Source of the DNA: Pectinatus sp.
Lineage (GTDB): Bacteria; Bacillota; Negativicutes; Selenomonadales; Selenomonadaceae
Reading direction: 5' to 3'
DNA: 46,225 bases
Assembly: GCA_020025135.1 (NCBI GenBank)
Contig: JAHHSQ010000007.1
Coordinates: 1 to 46,225, forward strand
This document shows, piece after piece, positions 1 through 6,801 of the stretch. Both the position numbers and the translations under genes were made by a program. The notes beneath the pieces are model-generated. The model was not told the DNA's origin and made no database searches. It was given only the letters and a program-made list of their open reading frames with translations. The first letter of the stretch is position 1. Each line of letters opens with the position of its first letter.

Positions 1-51
1 ACCTGACTTTTAATCAGGGTGTCCCGAGTTCGAATCTCGGGTGAGCCACCA
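1..51 (+). tRNA. tRNA-Lys (UUU), 3' part only
   Basis: The window opens inside a tRNA. The anticodon stem CCTGA/TCAGG encloses the loop CTTTTAA, which gives anticodon TTT (Lys). A T-arm follows (stem CCGAG/CTCGG, loop TTCGAAT), then the 3' acceptor strand, discriminator A at 48 and an encoded CCA at 49-51. The D-arm and 5' acceptor strand lie outside the window. Confidence 0.93.
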
Positions 52-64
52 TTTTAACTATTGA

Positions 65-93
65 GAGACTACTAGTTGTGTAGTCTCTTTTTT
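65..93 (+). terminator. intrinsic terminator after tRNA-Lys
   Basis: Perfect 8-bp stem GAGACTAC (65-72) / GTAGTCTC (80-87) with a 7-nt loop, followed by a run of six T. It closes the upstream tRNA transcript before the pyrF promoter. Confidence 0.85.
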
Positions 94-95
94 GT

Positions 96-124
96 TTGAC
101 AAATAAAATATAGTATGTTATCAT
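96..124 (+). promoter_or_regulatory. sigma-A promoter of pyrF-pyrE
   Basis: A perfect -35 TTGACA (96-101), a 17-bp spacer and -10 TATCAT (119-124), with an extended -10 TG at 116-117. It lies just after the tRNA terminator and about 35 bp before the PyrR-like leader, so initiation near 131 is expected. Confidence 0.85.
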
Positions 125-156
125 CTTAAAGAAATACAGTAAAATGAAATTAGAAA

Positions 157-250
157 GCCCTTTAATTTAATCCTGTGAGGTTGAAAGGGGGATAGTGGAA
201 GTTTGACTATTAGCCTCCTTTTGCCATGTTTTGGTAAGAGGAGGCTTTTT
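157..250 (+). promoter_or_regulatory. PyrR-type attenuator leader of pyrF-pyrE
   Basis: The first element (158-189) is a stem CCCTTT/AAAGGG enclosing TCCTGTGAGG (171-180). It matches the PyrR-binding anti-antiterminator, whose core is typically TCC-A-GAGAGG. The second element (212-250) is an intrinsic terminator with stem AGCCTCCT (212-219) / AGGAGGCT (239-246) and T-rich tail. The purine-rich 3' arm of the first element could instead pair with the CCTCCTTTT arm of the terminator, giving an antiterminator. In known systems UMP/UTP-bound PyrR stabilises the first element and stops transcription. No pyrR gene is in the window, so the regulator is inferred. Confidence 0.82.
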
Positions 251-303
251 GATTATTGGGGTATATGTGCTTGGTAGAATAAAGTAATTGGTGGGGTTGT
301 AAA

Positions 304-1080
304 ATGGAAAATAAAAATCTGATTGTGGCATTAGATGTTAGAACGATGGAGGAAGTTAAGCGTTTAGTGGGGACATTGGAGGATAATGTCGTCTATTATA
401 AGGTTGGCATGCAGTTGTTTTATGCCTTGGGCCCAGAAGTGATTACTTATTTAAAAAATAGAAAGAAAAAAATTTTTGTCGATTTGAAATTGCATGATAT
501 ACCGCATACAGTAGCAGAAGGATTAGTTTCCCTTATGAATATGGGCGTAGATATGGTCGACGTACATGCCATCGGTGGTTATACGATGATGCACGATGCC
601 GTAACGGCGATGAAAAAAGCGGCACGAGAAAAAGGTATTAATCCGCCGAAAATAGTGGCGATTACTGTTCTAACAAGTATGAATCAGCACGAATGGGAAG
701 AACTAGGGATGATTCGCTCCATGCAAGAACAGGTTGTACATTTTGCCCAGTTGGCACAGAAGGCCGGTCTAGATGGAGTTGTAGCGTCCCCGCAAGAGGC
801 TGCTGCTATTAGAAAGGCCTGTGGTGATGATTTTTTGATCGTAACACCAGGTATCAGACCAGCTGGTATGGCGAAGGATGACCAAAAACGCATAGCTACA
901 CCGGAAGTGGCAGTGCAAAATGGTGCTAATTACTTAGTGGTTGGTCGTCCTATTTATCAAGCGGATAATCCAGCACAAGCAGCTAAAGATATTTTGCAAG
1001 CTATAAATGCTCAAGACAAAGAAAATTCACCAGATGATGCTATGCATTGGTTGGGAGAAGTTACGGGTATTGATATTTAA
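304..1080 (+). CDS. pyrF: orotidine 5'-phosphate decarboxylase
   Basis: Decarboxylates OMP to UMP, the last step of de novo pyrimidine synthesis, in the cytosol. The 258-residue protein is a single TIM barrel of usual bacterial length. It begins with the family start LIVALDV and carries the catalytic DLKLHD motif (D60, K62, D65) followed by IPHTV. Near the end, TPGIRP and VGRPIY form the phosphate-binding loops. The C-terminus extends past the barrel by about 20 residues. The ATG at 304 is preceded by GGTGGGG about 8-10 nt upstream. It is first in a pyrF-pyrE operon under the PyrR-type leader, which fits control by pyrimidine nucleotides. Identification is secure. Confidence 0.97.
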   Translation: MENKNLIVALDVRTMEEVKRLVGTLEDNVVYYKVGMQLFYALGPEVITYLKNRKKKIFVDLKLHDIPHTVAEGLVSLMNMGVDMVDVHAIGGYTMMHDAVTAMKKAAREKGINPPKIVAITVLTSMNQHEWEELGMIRSMQEQVVHFAQLAQKAGLDGVVASPQEAAAIRKACGDDFLIVTPGIRPAGMAKDDQKRIATPEVAVQNGANYLVVGRPIYQADNPAQAAKDILQAINAQDKENSPDDAMHWLGEVTGIDI

Positions 1081-1133
1081 TTAACATTATTATAAATAGA
1101 TGAAATATTATAAATTAGTAAATATAATTGAAG

Positions 1134-1223
1134 AAAGGTGGATAGTCTATCACTTTTGAATGTTGAAGGAAAAAGGTGATGTTTTTAGCCATTCTTTTTA
1201 TCATTCAAGTTGGTAGTATATAT
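1134..1223 (+). promoter_or_regulatory. candidate split ribosome-binding site of pyrE
   Basis: The strong Shine-Dalgarno AAAGGTGG (1134-1141) is 82 nt from the ATG at 1224. The gap holds an inverted repeat of about 14 pairs. CTATC (1147-1151), ACTT (1152-1155) and GAATG (1158-1162) face CATTCAAGT (1202-1210) and GGTAG (1212-1216), with two small bulges. If folded, the unpaired spacing is 5 + 7 = 12 nt. There is no other good Shine-Dalgarno before 1224. An alternative is a GTG (1176) or ATG (1179) start inside the repeat, served by GAAGGA at 1165-1170. Confidence 0.5.
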
Positions 1224-1802
1224 ATGATTACAGAAGAAGCAGTGAAAGATTTGTTAAAACAAACTGGAGCGATAATGGAAGGGCATTTTTTGTTGACTTC
1301 TGGTTTGCACAGTCCTATGTATGTGGAAAAATTCAATGTTTTACAGAGGCCGAGATATACGGAAAAATTGTGTCAATCTCTGGCAGAATATTTTTCTGGT
1401 CAAGGGGTGGAAACGGTTGTTGGTCCGATGACTGGAGGCATAATTTTGGCCCATGAAGTGGGAAAGGCTTTGGGGACAAGAGCGATTTTTACCGAACGCG
1501 TAGATGGTAAAATGGCTTTTCGACGCGGTTTTACCTTGCACGCTGGAGAACGTGTCCTTATCGTAGAAGATATAGTAACTACCGGTGGCTCTGTTCGAGA
1601 AGTAATTGATGTTGTGCGCACTGCTGGAGCTGTGCCTGTAGGAATTGGAATTTTAGTAGATAGAAGTGCTGGAAAAGTTGATTTTTCTGGTATTCCGTAT
1701 AAAGCTCTTTTGACTTTGGATATTCAGGCTTATAGACCGGAAAATTGCCCACTTTGCGCTCAACATATTCCATTGACAAAACGTGGCCGTACCGGTAAAT
1801 GA
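1224..1802 (+). CDS. pyrE: orotate phosphoribosyltransferase
   Basis: Joins orotate and PRPP to make OMP, one step before PyrF. Starting at 1224 the protein begins ITEEAVKDLLKQTGAI, the usual N-terminus of this family, and is 192 residues long. The PRPP-binding motif is RVLIVEDIVTTGGS, and HFLLTSGLHSP is the conserved N-terminal segment. An in-frame extension to GTG 1176 or ATG 1179 would add about 15 hydrophobic residues not expected in a cytosolic enzyme, so I prefer 1224. That choice leaves the gene with a distant Shine-Dalgarno (see the split-RBS entry). It follows pyrF by 143 nt in the same transcript and is closed by a strong terminator. Confidence 0.95.
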   Translation: MITEEAVKDLLKQTGAIMEGHFLLTSGLHSPMYVEKFNVLQRPRYTEKLCQSLAEYFSGQGVETVVGPMTGGIILAHEVGKALGTRAIFTERVDGKMAFRRGFTLHAGERVLIVEDIVTTGGSVREVIDVVRTAGAVPVGIGILVDRSAGKVDFSGIPYKALLTLDIQAYRPENCPLCAQHIPLTKRGRTGK

Positions 1803-1830
1803 TATAATTAAAAAATAAATAGCAAATAAA

Positions 1831-1863
1831 AATAGGTCGAAGCAGTTGCTTCGACCTATTTTT
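1831..1863 (+). terminator. bidirectional terminator between pyrE and folT
   Basis: Near-perfect 14-bp inverted repeat, AATAGGTCGAAGCA (1831-1844) against its complement (1847-1860), followed by T residues. An A-rich run precedes it on the other strand. It serves convergent pyrE (+) and folT (-). Confidence 0.85.
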
Positions 1864-1866
1864 AAC

Positions 1867-2388
1867 TTAGCTTTTGGGGCTCATAAAGTTTGTCTTTTTT
1901 ATATATGGGAAGAGTGCTTTATATACTTTATAGAAGATAAAGATATGAATTGGCAAAGTGAGAATTTCTTTAATAAAACGGCTAAAAAAGAAAATGTGCA
2001 CGGCTTTATTGTATAAAATTGCTAACCACAGTGTGTTTAAACCGATATTGACGAAAATACAGACTAAAGCAAACGCGAGGCAAGTATTTTTGACAGTAAT
2101 CGGTTTGTGGTGAAAAAAGAAACCGTAAATAAAAGCCGATAAAAAAGCACTAAGCGTAAAGCCAGGGAAAAACGGACCAGCAGGAAAGAAAAAAGAACCC
2201 ATGATATCAGCGATAACAGCAATGAGGCCAGCATACCATGGCCCAAAGATGGTAGCGTATATCGCCAGTGGAATGCAAGCAAAGCTGATGCGTAAAAACA
2301 TCGTTTGGATGGCCAAAAAGTGGGTAAAGATAACTGTAATAGCAATAAATAAAGCGGAAATAATGAGAAAATGTATGGATTTATACAT
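1867..2388 (-). CDS. folT: folate-family ECF transporter S component
   Basis: Membrane substrate-binding subunit of an energy-coupling-factor transporter, which works with a shared EcfA/EcfA'/EcfT module not present here. The 173-residue protein is very hydrophobic with about five to six membrane spans. It shows the FolT-type stretch with LRISFACIPLA near residues 30-45, then a glycine/proline-rich loop around FGPWYAG and the IADIMGS segment. I chose ATG 2388 because GAGGTG lies 6 nt before it; the GTG at 2397 sits inside that Shine-Dalgarno. A tetrahydrofolate riboswitch directly upstream strongly supports folate as substrate. Confidence 0.87.
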   Translation of the reverse strand: MYKSIHFLIISALFIAITVIFTHFLAIQTMFLRISFACIPLAIYATIFGPWYAGLIAVIADIMGSFFFPAGPFFPGFTLSAFLSAFIYGFFFHHKPITVKNTCLAFALVCIFVNIGLNTLWLAILYNKAVHIFFFSRFIKEILTLPIHIFIFYKVYKALFPYIKKTNFMSPKS

Positions 2389-2445
2389 TGAATGCACCTC
2401 AATTCTATCCTGCCTTTTTACATATTGAGATACATCTCATTATGT

Positions 2446-2545
2446 AACAGCGGGATGCAACGATTGTACCGCAAACTTATAGTTTTTCGTTCCAATGACA
2501 ACTCCCCGTTCAGTGGACACTTGACGCACAATCGTTTACTCTGTT
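2446..2545 (-). ncRNA. tetrahydrofolate (THF) riboswitch
   Basis: Read on the minus strand, this matches the THF-I aptamer by eye. Closing stem P1 is AACAG/CTGTT (2541-2545 with 2446-2450). It contains the conserved AGAGTA start, GCGTCAAGTGT, GAACGGG-AGTTG, GGAACGAAAA and the hallmark TTGCATCCCGCT near the 3' end. An inverted repeat at 2418-2447 overlaps the 3' strand of P1 and lies before the folT Shine-Dalgarno, so it could be the expression platform. It is not followed by a U-run, which favours translational control. It lies in the mrnC-folT gap. Confidence 0.9.
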
Positions 2546-2555
2546 CATATTTAAT

Positions 2556-3071
2556 TTATTTTTTGTTGTTTTTGGTAGGTCTGGGCTGAAAAAGGTCTTT
2601 AACGATAAATTGAAAAGATTGCTCGCAAAGCTCTTCTAAGCGCCTAAATTCTTTCCTTAGATATAAGTAGCCAAGAATTGCTTCAAAACCAGTACTGCTA
2701 TGATATTCAGCAATAGTGACGGTAGAAGTGCGTGGCGGGTGAGATTTGGCTCGAAAAGCACGATGATAAATCTTACCTTCTTCTAAAGAAAGTTGTGGCG
2801 CTAGATATTGATAAGCTCTAGCTTGTGCTGGAGCGGAAACTATCTTTGCGCTGAAATCGTTTAAAATGCGGACTTTATTTTTTTCAAAAGATAATAAACG
2901 CGTGCGGACAAAGAGGTGAAAATAGGCATCTCCCACATATGCTAGTACTAGAGAGGGTAATTCAGTGGGCACGGTTTCTGTATATCGTTCGTTTAAATGT
3001 CCAGTTGCGTCTAGGGCAAACATATTTTTACACAGCCGTTGATAATGCTGGAAGTTTATTCTTTGCGCCAT
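2556..3071 (-). CDS. mrnC: Mini-ribonuclease 3
   Basis: RNase III catalytic domain without a double-stranded-RNA-binding domain; in Bacillus it matures the 3' and 5' ends of 23S rRNA. The 171-residue protein has the two RNase III signature strands: LAYVGDAY (catalytic D48) and GFEAILGYLYL (E130). The N-terminus is about 30 residues longer than the core. The ATG at 3071 overlaps the end of cysS by 16 nt with GGTG just upstream, so translation is likely coupled. The gltX-cysE-cysS-mrnC order is standard in Firmicutes, but rlmB, its usual next gene, is replaced by folT. Confidence 0.93.
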   Translation of the reverse strand: MAQRINFQHYQRLCKNMFALDATGHLNERYTETVPTELPSLVLAYVGDAYFHLFVRTRLLSFEKNKVRILNDFSAKIVSAPAQARAYQYLAPQLSLEEGKIYHRAFRAKSHPPRTSTVTIAEYHSSTGFEAILGYLYLRKEFRRLEELCEQSFQFIVKDLFQPRPTKNNKK

Positions 3072-4504
3072 TTAACACCATTAGTAGTATCTTCGATAAT
3101 GAGGCCAATGGCCTTAAGTTCATCGCGGATATGGTCAGCGAGAGGCCAATTTTTCTCTTGACGGGCGTTTTGTCGAATATTGATAATTATATTCATCAAT
3201 TTTTCGGTTAAATCGTCATTTTCTGTTTCTTCAGTAGCATAATTTTCTAAAATACCGAGAATGAAGGCCATGTCATCATAGACCGCTTTTATGGACTCTA
3301 CGGTGTCGCGGTCGAATTTATAATCTTTGTTTTGGACATGCTGATAATAAATATTTATTTTTTTAGCTAATTCAAACATATAAGAAAGAGCTAAAGCAGT
3401 GTTAAAATCATCCTTCATGGCAGTGTAGAAGTTATCACTTAATTGTTGCACATCATTATTAATATCGATAATGTATTGTTCATTAATTGCCTCGTCTTGA
3501 GCTAAATCGGCTAAGTCGGTGAGGCAAGCTTTCGCATTTTTTAAGCGCTGCAAACTAGCTTGCGCTTCTTGTAAGCGCGCTGCGCTGAAATCAAGCGGAC
3601 TGCGGTAATGGGTAGCGACAAGGAAATAGCGGAGCGTTTCAGCTGGATATTTTTTGAGAATATCTTTTACTGTGAAGAAATTATTGAGGGATTTACTCAT
3701 TTTTTCTTCGTTGATGGTGATAAAACCATTGTGTACCCAATATTGAGCAAAGGAATGCGTATCATGGCAAAAAGCCTGTGATTGGGCAATTTCATTTTCG
3801 TGGTGTGGGAAGATTAAATCGGAACCACCGCCGTGAAAATCAAATTTTTGGCCGAGATATTTTAAGGACATGGCAGAACATTCGATGTGCCAACCAGGAC
3901 GGCCCTGTCCCCATGGGCTTTCCCAAAATGGTTCTCCTGGTTTAGCGGCTTTCCACAAGGCAAAATCCATAGGATGGCGTTTTTGACTATTGATTTGCAC
4001 ACGTGCGCCGGCTTGCATATCTTCTAATTTTCGGCCACTCAATTTGCCGTATTCGGGGAATTTTTCGACACTGAAATAAACATCACCACCATCTACAACA
4101 TAGGCGTAACCATCATTTACTAGTCCTTGCACCATTTCAATGATTTCTTTAATGGTACCAGAAACGCGCGGATAGACATCAGCGTGCTGGACATGTAATT
4201 TATCCATAACTTCAAAGTAACCGTCGATGTATTTGTTGGAGATATCTTTCCAAGTGAGGTTTTGAGCATTGGCAGCATTGATAATTTTGTCGTCAATATC
4301 AGTAAAATTTTGAATATATTTTACTTTGTAACCGAGTCTTTGGAAGAAACGCCGAATGACGTCCCAAGTGACAAAGGGGCGGGCATTGCCGATGTGCGGG
4401 TCATTATAAGGTGTGATACCACAAACATAGATGCTGACTTCACCAGGAACAACTGGTTTAAATTCTTCCTTTTTTTTCGTTAAGGTATTATAAACTACTA
4501 ACAT
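3056..4504 (-). CDS. cysS: cysteinyl-tRNA synthetase
   Basis: Charges tRNA-Cys. This is a class I synthetase of about 480 residues with the usual start (L)VVYNTLTKKKEEF. Counting from ATG 4510, the HIGH-type motif is HIGN (39-42), KMSKS is at 270-274, and the probable zinc ligands are C30, C211, H236 and E240 (GWHIECS, PHHENE). I chose ATG 4504 because AAGGGAAGG abuts the ATG at 4510 but is properly spaced from 4504. It overlaps the cysE stop region by 17 nt and mrnC by 16 nt, so it is part of a tightly coupled operon. Confidence 0.97.
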   Translation of the reverse strand: MLVVYNTLTKKKEEFKPVVPGEVSIYVCGITPYNDPHIGNARPFVTWDVIRRFFQRLGYKVKYIQNFTDIDDKIINAANAQNLTWKDISNKYIDGYFEVMDKLHVQHADVYPRVSGTIKEIIEMVQGLVNDGYAYVVDGGDVYFSVEKFPEYGKLSGRKLEDMQAGARVQINSQKRHPMDFALWKAAKPGEPFWESPWGQGRPGWHIECSAMSLKYLGQKFDFHGGGSDLIFPHHENEIAQSQAFCHDTHSFAQYWVHNGFITINEEKMSKSLNNFFTVKDILKKYPAETLRYFLVATHYRSPLDFSAARLQEAQASLQRLKNAKACLTDLADLAQDEAINEQYIIDINNDVQQLSDNFYTAMKDDFNTALALSYMFELAKKINIYYQHVQNKDYKFDRDTVESIKAVYDDMAFILGILENYATEETENDDLTEKLMNIIINIRQNARQEKNWPLADHIRDELKAIGLIIEDTTNGVKWRKE

Positions 4505-5201
4505 TTGCATCCTTCCCTTCTATATTGGACAGCTTTTTTTCTAATTCATCTAGACGAGCAGTCAATTTTTTTATCATTTCTAGTTCTGGGTCGGGCAATT
4601 TATTATGTGCTAAATCGACATCGCATTCTTCTTGAATTTCTGTTTTCACGACATTTTTTTTGGCCTGATTGACGCGGTTTCCCTTCATCATGACAACGCG
4701 ACCTGGAATACCAACGACGGTCGCATAATCAGGAACTTCTTTTAAAACCACGGAGCCAGCGCCAATTTTGGCATGGTTGCCAACACGAAAGGAGCCCAAG
4801 ACCTTAGCCCCACAGGAGACGACAACATTGTCACCTAAGGTAGGGTGTCGCTTACCTTTTTCTTTTCCAGTGCCACCTAAGGTAACTCCTTGATAGAGGG
4901 TTACATTTTTTCCTAGTTCGGCAGTTTCACCGATGACGATACCACTTCCGTGGTCGATAAAGAGGCCTGGGCCAATTTTTGCGCCGGGATGAATTTCTAT
5001 ACCAGTTAAAAAACGGGCAATATGGGAAATAAGGCGGGCAATGACGAATTGGCGATGTTTATAGAAAATATGGGCGAGACGGTATGCCCATATCGCATGT
5101 AAGCCAGGATAACAGAGTAAAACTTCCACTACATTTTTTGCTGCTGGGTCTCGTTCAAAGACGATACGGATATCTTTTTTTAGCGTGTGAAATATACTCA
5201 T
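4488..5201 (-). CDS. cysE: serine O-acetyltransferase
   Basis: Acetylates serine with acetyl-CoA, the first committed step of cysteine synthesis. The 237-residue protein has an N-terminal helical domain (to about 60), then a left-handed beta-helix of hexapeptide repeats including IEIHPGAKIGPGLFIDHGSG, which carries the catalytic histidine. The C-terminal 60 residues are charged and predicted coiled-coil-like (LARLDELEKKL type). It lies between gltX and cysS, as in Bacillus. The ATG at 5201 has no Shine-Dalgarno in the normal place; see the split-RBS entry. Confidence 0.95.
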   Translation of the reverse strand: MSIFHTLKKDIRIVFERDPAAKNVVEVLLCYPGLHAIWAYRLAHIFYKHRQFVIARLISHIARFLTGIEIHPGAKIGPGLFIDHGSGIVIGETAELGKNVTLYQGVTLGGTGKEKGKRHPTLGDNVVVSCGAKVLGSFRVGNHAKIGAGSVVLKEVPDYATVVGIPGRVVMMKGNRVNQAKKNVVKTEIQEECDVDLAHNKLPDPELEMIKKLTARLDELEKKLSNIEGKDANVSSL

Positions 5202-5240
5202 AATTGCGGTTATACCCTCGGTATACCGCTCACCACCTTT
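5202..5240 (-). promoter_or_regulatory. candidate split ribosome-binding site of cysE
   Basis: On the minus strand AAAGGTGG (5240-5233) is followed by TGA, then a hairpin, then AATT and the ATG at 5201. The hairpin has ten pairs: GCGG+TATACC with GGTATA+CCGC (5229-5206), a three-nt GAG loop and one bulged A. Linear spacing is 31 nt; without the hairpin it is 7 nt, which is ideal. There is no U-run, so it is not a terminator. The GAGGG in and beside the loop could be a weaker alternative Shine-Dalgarno, 14 nt from the start. Confidence 0.6.
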
Positions 5241-5264
5241 CTATAATTTTAAATTTATTTTTTA

Positions 5265-6734
5265 TTAATTGCTTGCTGGAAGAGAAGCCAGGCTATGGGC
5301 GATACGCTGTAAGACGCGCTCTGTGCCGACAACCTCCACTATACCAGCCAAATCAGGGCCGTGCATTTGGCCAGTGATGGCCAAGCGAAGCGGCATGTAG
5401 ACAGCTTTGCCTTTCACTTTGAGTGATTTAGTAATCTGTTTAAATATTGGTTGAATGTGCGCAGCATCGACAATATCTAAGGCTTGCAGGGCGGTTTTAA
5501 AGGCTTCTATTACGGACGGAACAGTTTCTTCTTGCATTACGGCGATAGCTTCTTCTCCGCTGATAATCGGTTTATCATCAAAGAAGAGTGGCGCATAATC
5601 TAAGTATTGGGCTGCGTAGCTGAGGTGGTCGCGAATGATTTCCGTAAACCGCAACAATTTATCCATTTGCTCGCGAGACAAAGTGCCATCTATATATTTG
5701 GCTTCCACGAGATGTGGTATGGCCATGACAGTTATTTGATGATTGGATAATTTTTTCATATATTGCGCATTAATCCAGTTCAATTTATCGATATCAAAAA
5801 CAGCTGGATTTTTGGCGACATGGTCCATGGAAAAAGATTCTATGAGTTCAGGTAAAGAGAATATTTCCTTTTCTTCTTGACTGGACCAGCCGAGTAAGGC
5901 TAAGAAATTTACCAATGCCTCTGGTAAGTAACCAAGGTCTTTGTATTGAGCGACCGAAGTAGCACCGTGGCGCTTACTCATTTTAGTATGGTCTTTGCCA
6001 AGGATAAGGGAAATGTGGGCAAAAGTCGGCAAGGAGAAATTGAGAGCCTGATACAAAACTACTTGACGCGGAGTATTAGATAGGTGTTCTTCTGCGCGGA
6101 TGACATGGGTGATTTTCATGAGGGCATCATCTACTACAACGGCAAAATTGTAAACTGGAATACCGTCTGCCTTCATAATGACAAAATCACCAATCCCATT
6201 CGAGTCAAAGGACATATGACCGCGTACCATATCTTCAAATTCGACTGTTTGATTGAGCGGTGTGCGGAAGCGAACAGTTGGTTTTCGACCTTCTGCTTCG
6301 TATTTGGCAATTTGTTCTGGGGTCAGATGACGACAGTGTCCCTGATAAATGGGCATTTTATTTTCACGTAGAAGGGCTTCTCTTTCAGCCGCAATTTCTT
6401 CTGGCGTGCAGTAGCAATAATAGGCTTTCCCTTCATCGATTAGCTTTTGGGCTAGTTTTCTGTAAATATCGAGGCGTTCCATCTGGTGGTAAGGGCCATA
6501 ATCACCACCAACATCGACACCTTCGTTCCAATCTAAGCCAAGCCATTTTAAAGCAGCTTTGATATTTTCTTCTGATTCCTTGCTAGAGCGAACTCTATCA
6601 GTATCTTCTATGCGTAAAACAAATTTACTATTAGGATATTTTTTAGCGAAAAGCCAGTTAAAGAGAGCCGAACGAGCACCTCCAATATGGAATGGCCCAG
6701 TAGGGCTTGGGGCAAAGCGAACTCGTACATCCAT
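5265..6734 (-). CDS. gltX: glutamyl-tRNA synthetase
   Basis: Charges tRNA-Glu; in Firmicutes it often also charges tRNA-Gln, which the sequence alone does not settle. The 489-residue class I enzyme has VRFAPSPTGPFHIGG with HIGG at 17-20 and KMSKR at 251-255. A zinc site C107-x-C109-x24-C134-x-H136 matches the bacterial GluRS pattern exactly. The C-terminal anticodon-binding domain is complete. ATG 6734 has GGAGG 9 nt upstream. It is the first gene of gltX-cysE-cysS-mrnC and has its own promoter. Confidence 0.97.
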   Translation of the reverse strand: MDVRVRFAPSPTGPFHIGGARSALFNWLFAKKYPNSKFVLRIEDTDRVRSSKESEENIKAALKWLGLDWNEGVDVGGDYGPYHQMERLDIYRKLAQKLIDEGKAYYCYCTPEEIAAEREALLRENKMPIYQGHCRHLTPEQIAKYEAEGRKPTVRFRTPLNQTVEFEDMVRGHMSFDSNGIGDFVIMKADGIPVYNFAVVVDDALMKITHVIRAEEHLSNTPRQVVLYQALNFSLPTFAHISLILGKDHTKMSKRHGATSVAQYKDLGYLPEALVNFLALLGWSSQEEKEIFSLPELIESFSMDHVAKNPAVFDIDKLNWINAQYMKKLSNHQITVMAIPHLVEAKYIDGTLSREQMDKLLRFTEIIRDHLSYAAQYLDYAPLFFDDKPIISGEEAIAVMQEETVPSVIEAFKTALQALDIVDAAHIQPIFKQITKSLKVKGKAVYMPLRLAITGQMHGPDLAGIVEVVGTERVLQRIAHSLASLPASN

Positions 6735-6764
6735 AAATAAATCCCTCCAAAATATTATCTTTTT

Positions 6765-6793
6765 ATTGTAACAGAAAAATTATTATTAGACAA
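6765..6793 (-). promoter_or_regulatory. promoter of the gltX operon
   Basis: Minus-strand -35 TTGTCT (6793-6788), 17-bp spacer, -10 TACAAT (6770-6765), about 35 bp before the gltX start. No T-box was seen in this short gap. Confidence 0.65.
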
Positions 6794-6801
6794 TTAGCGC
6801 A

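Noticed and set aside
1160..1216. 18-codon open frame before pyrE, possible leader peptide
   Set aside because: AAAGGTGG is 18 nt from its ATG, and most of the frame lies inside the proposed hairpin; no regulatory amino-acid run.
2064..2402. 112-residue minus-strand frame overlapping folT
   Set aside because: Alternative frame of folT; folT has the Shine-Dalgarno, family motifs and riboswitch context.
5202..5264. T-box or terminator upstream of cysE
   Set aside because: The gap is only 63 nt, has no T-box core, and the hairpin is not followed by a U-run; a translational role fits better.
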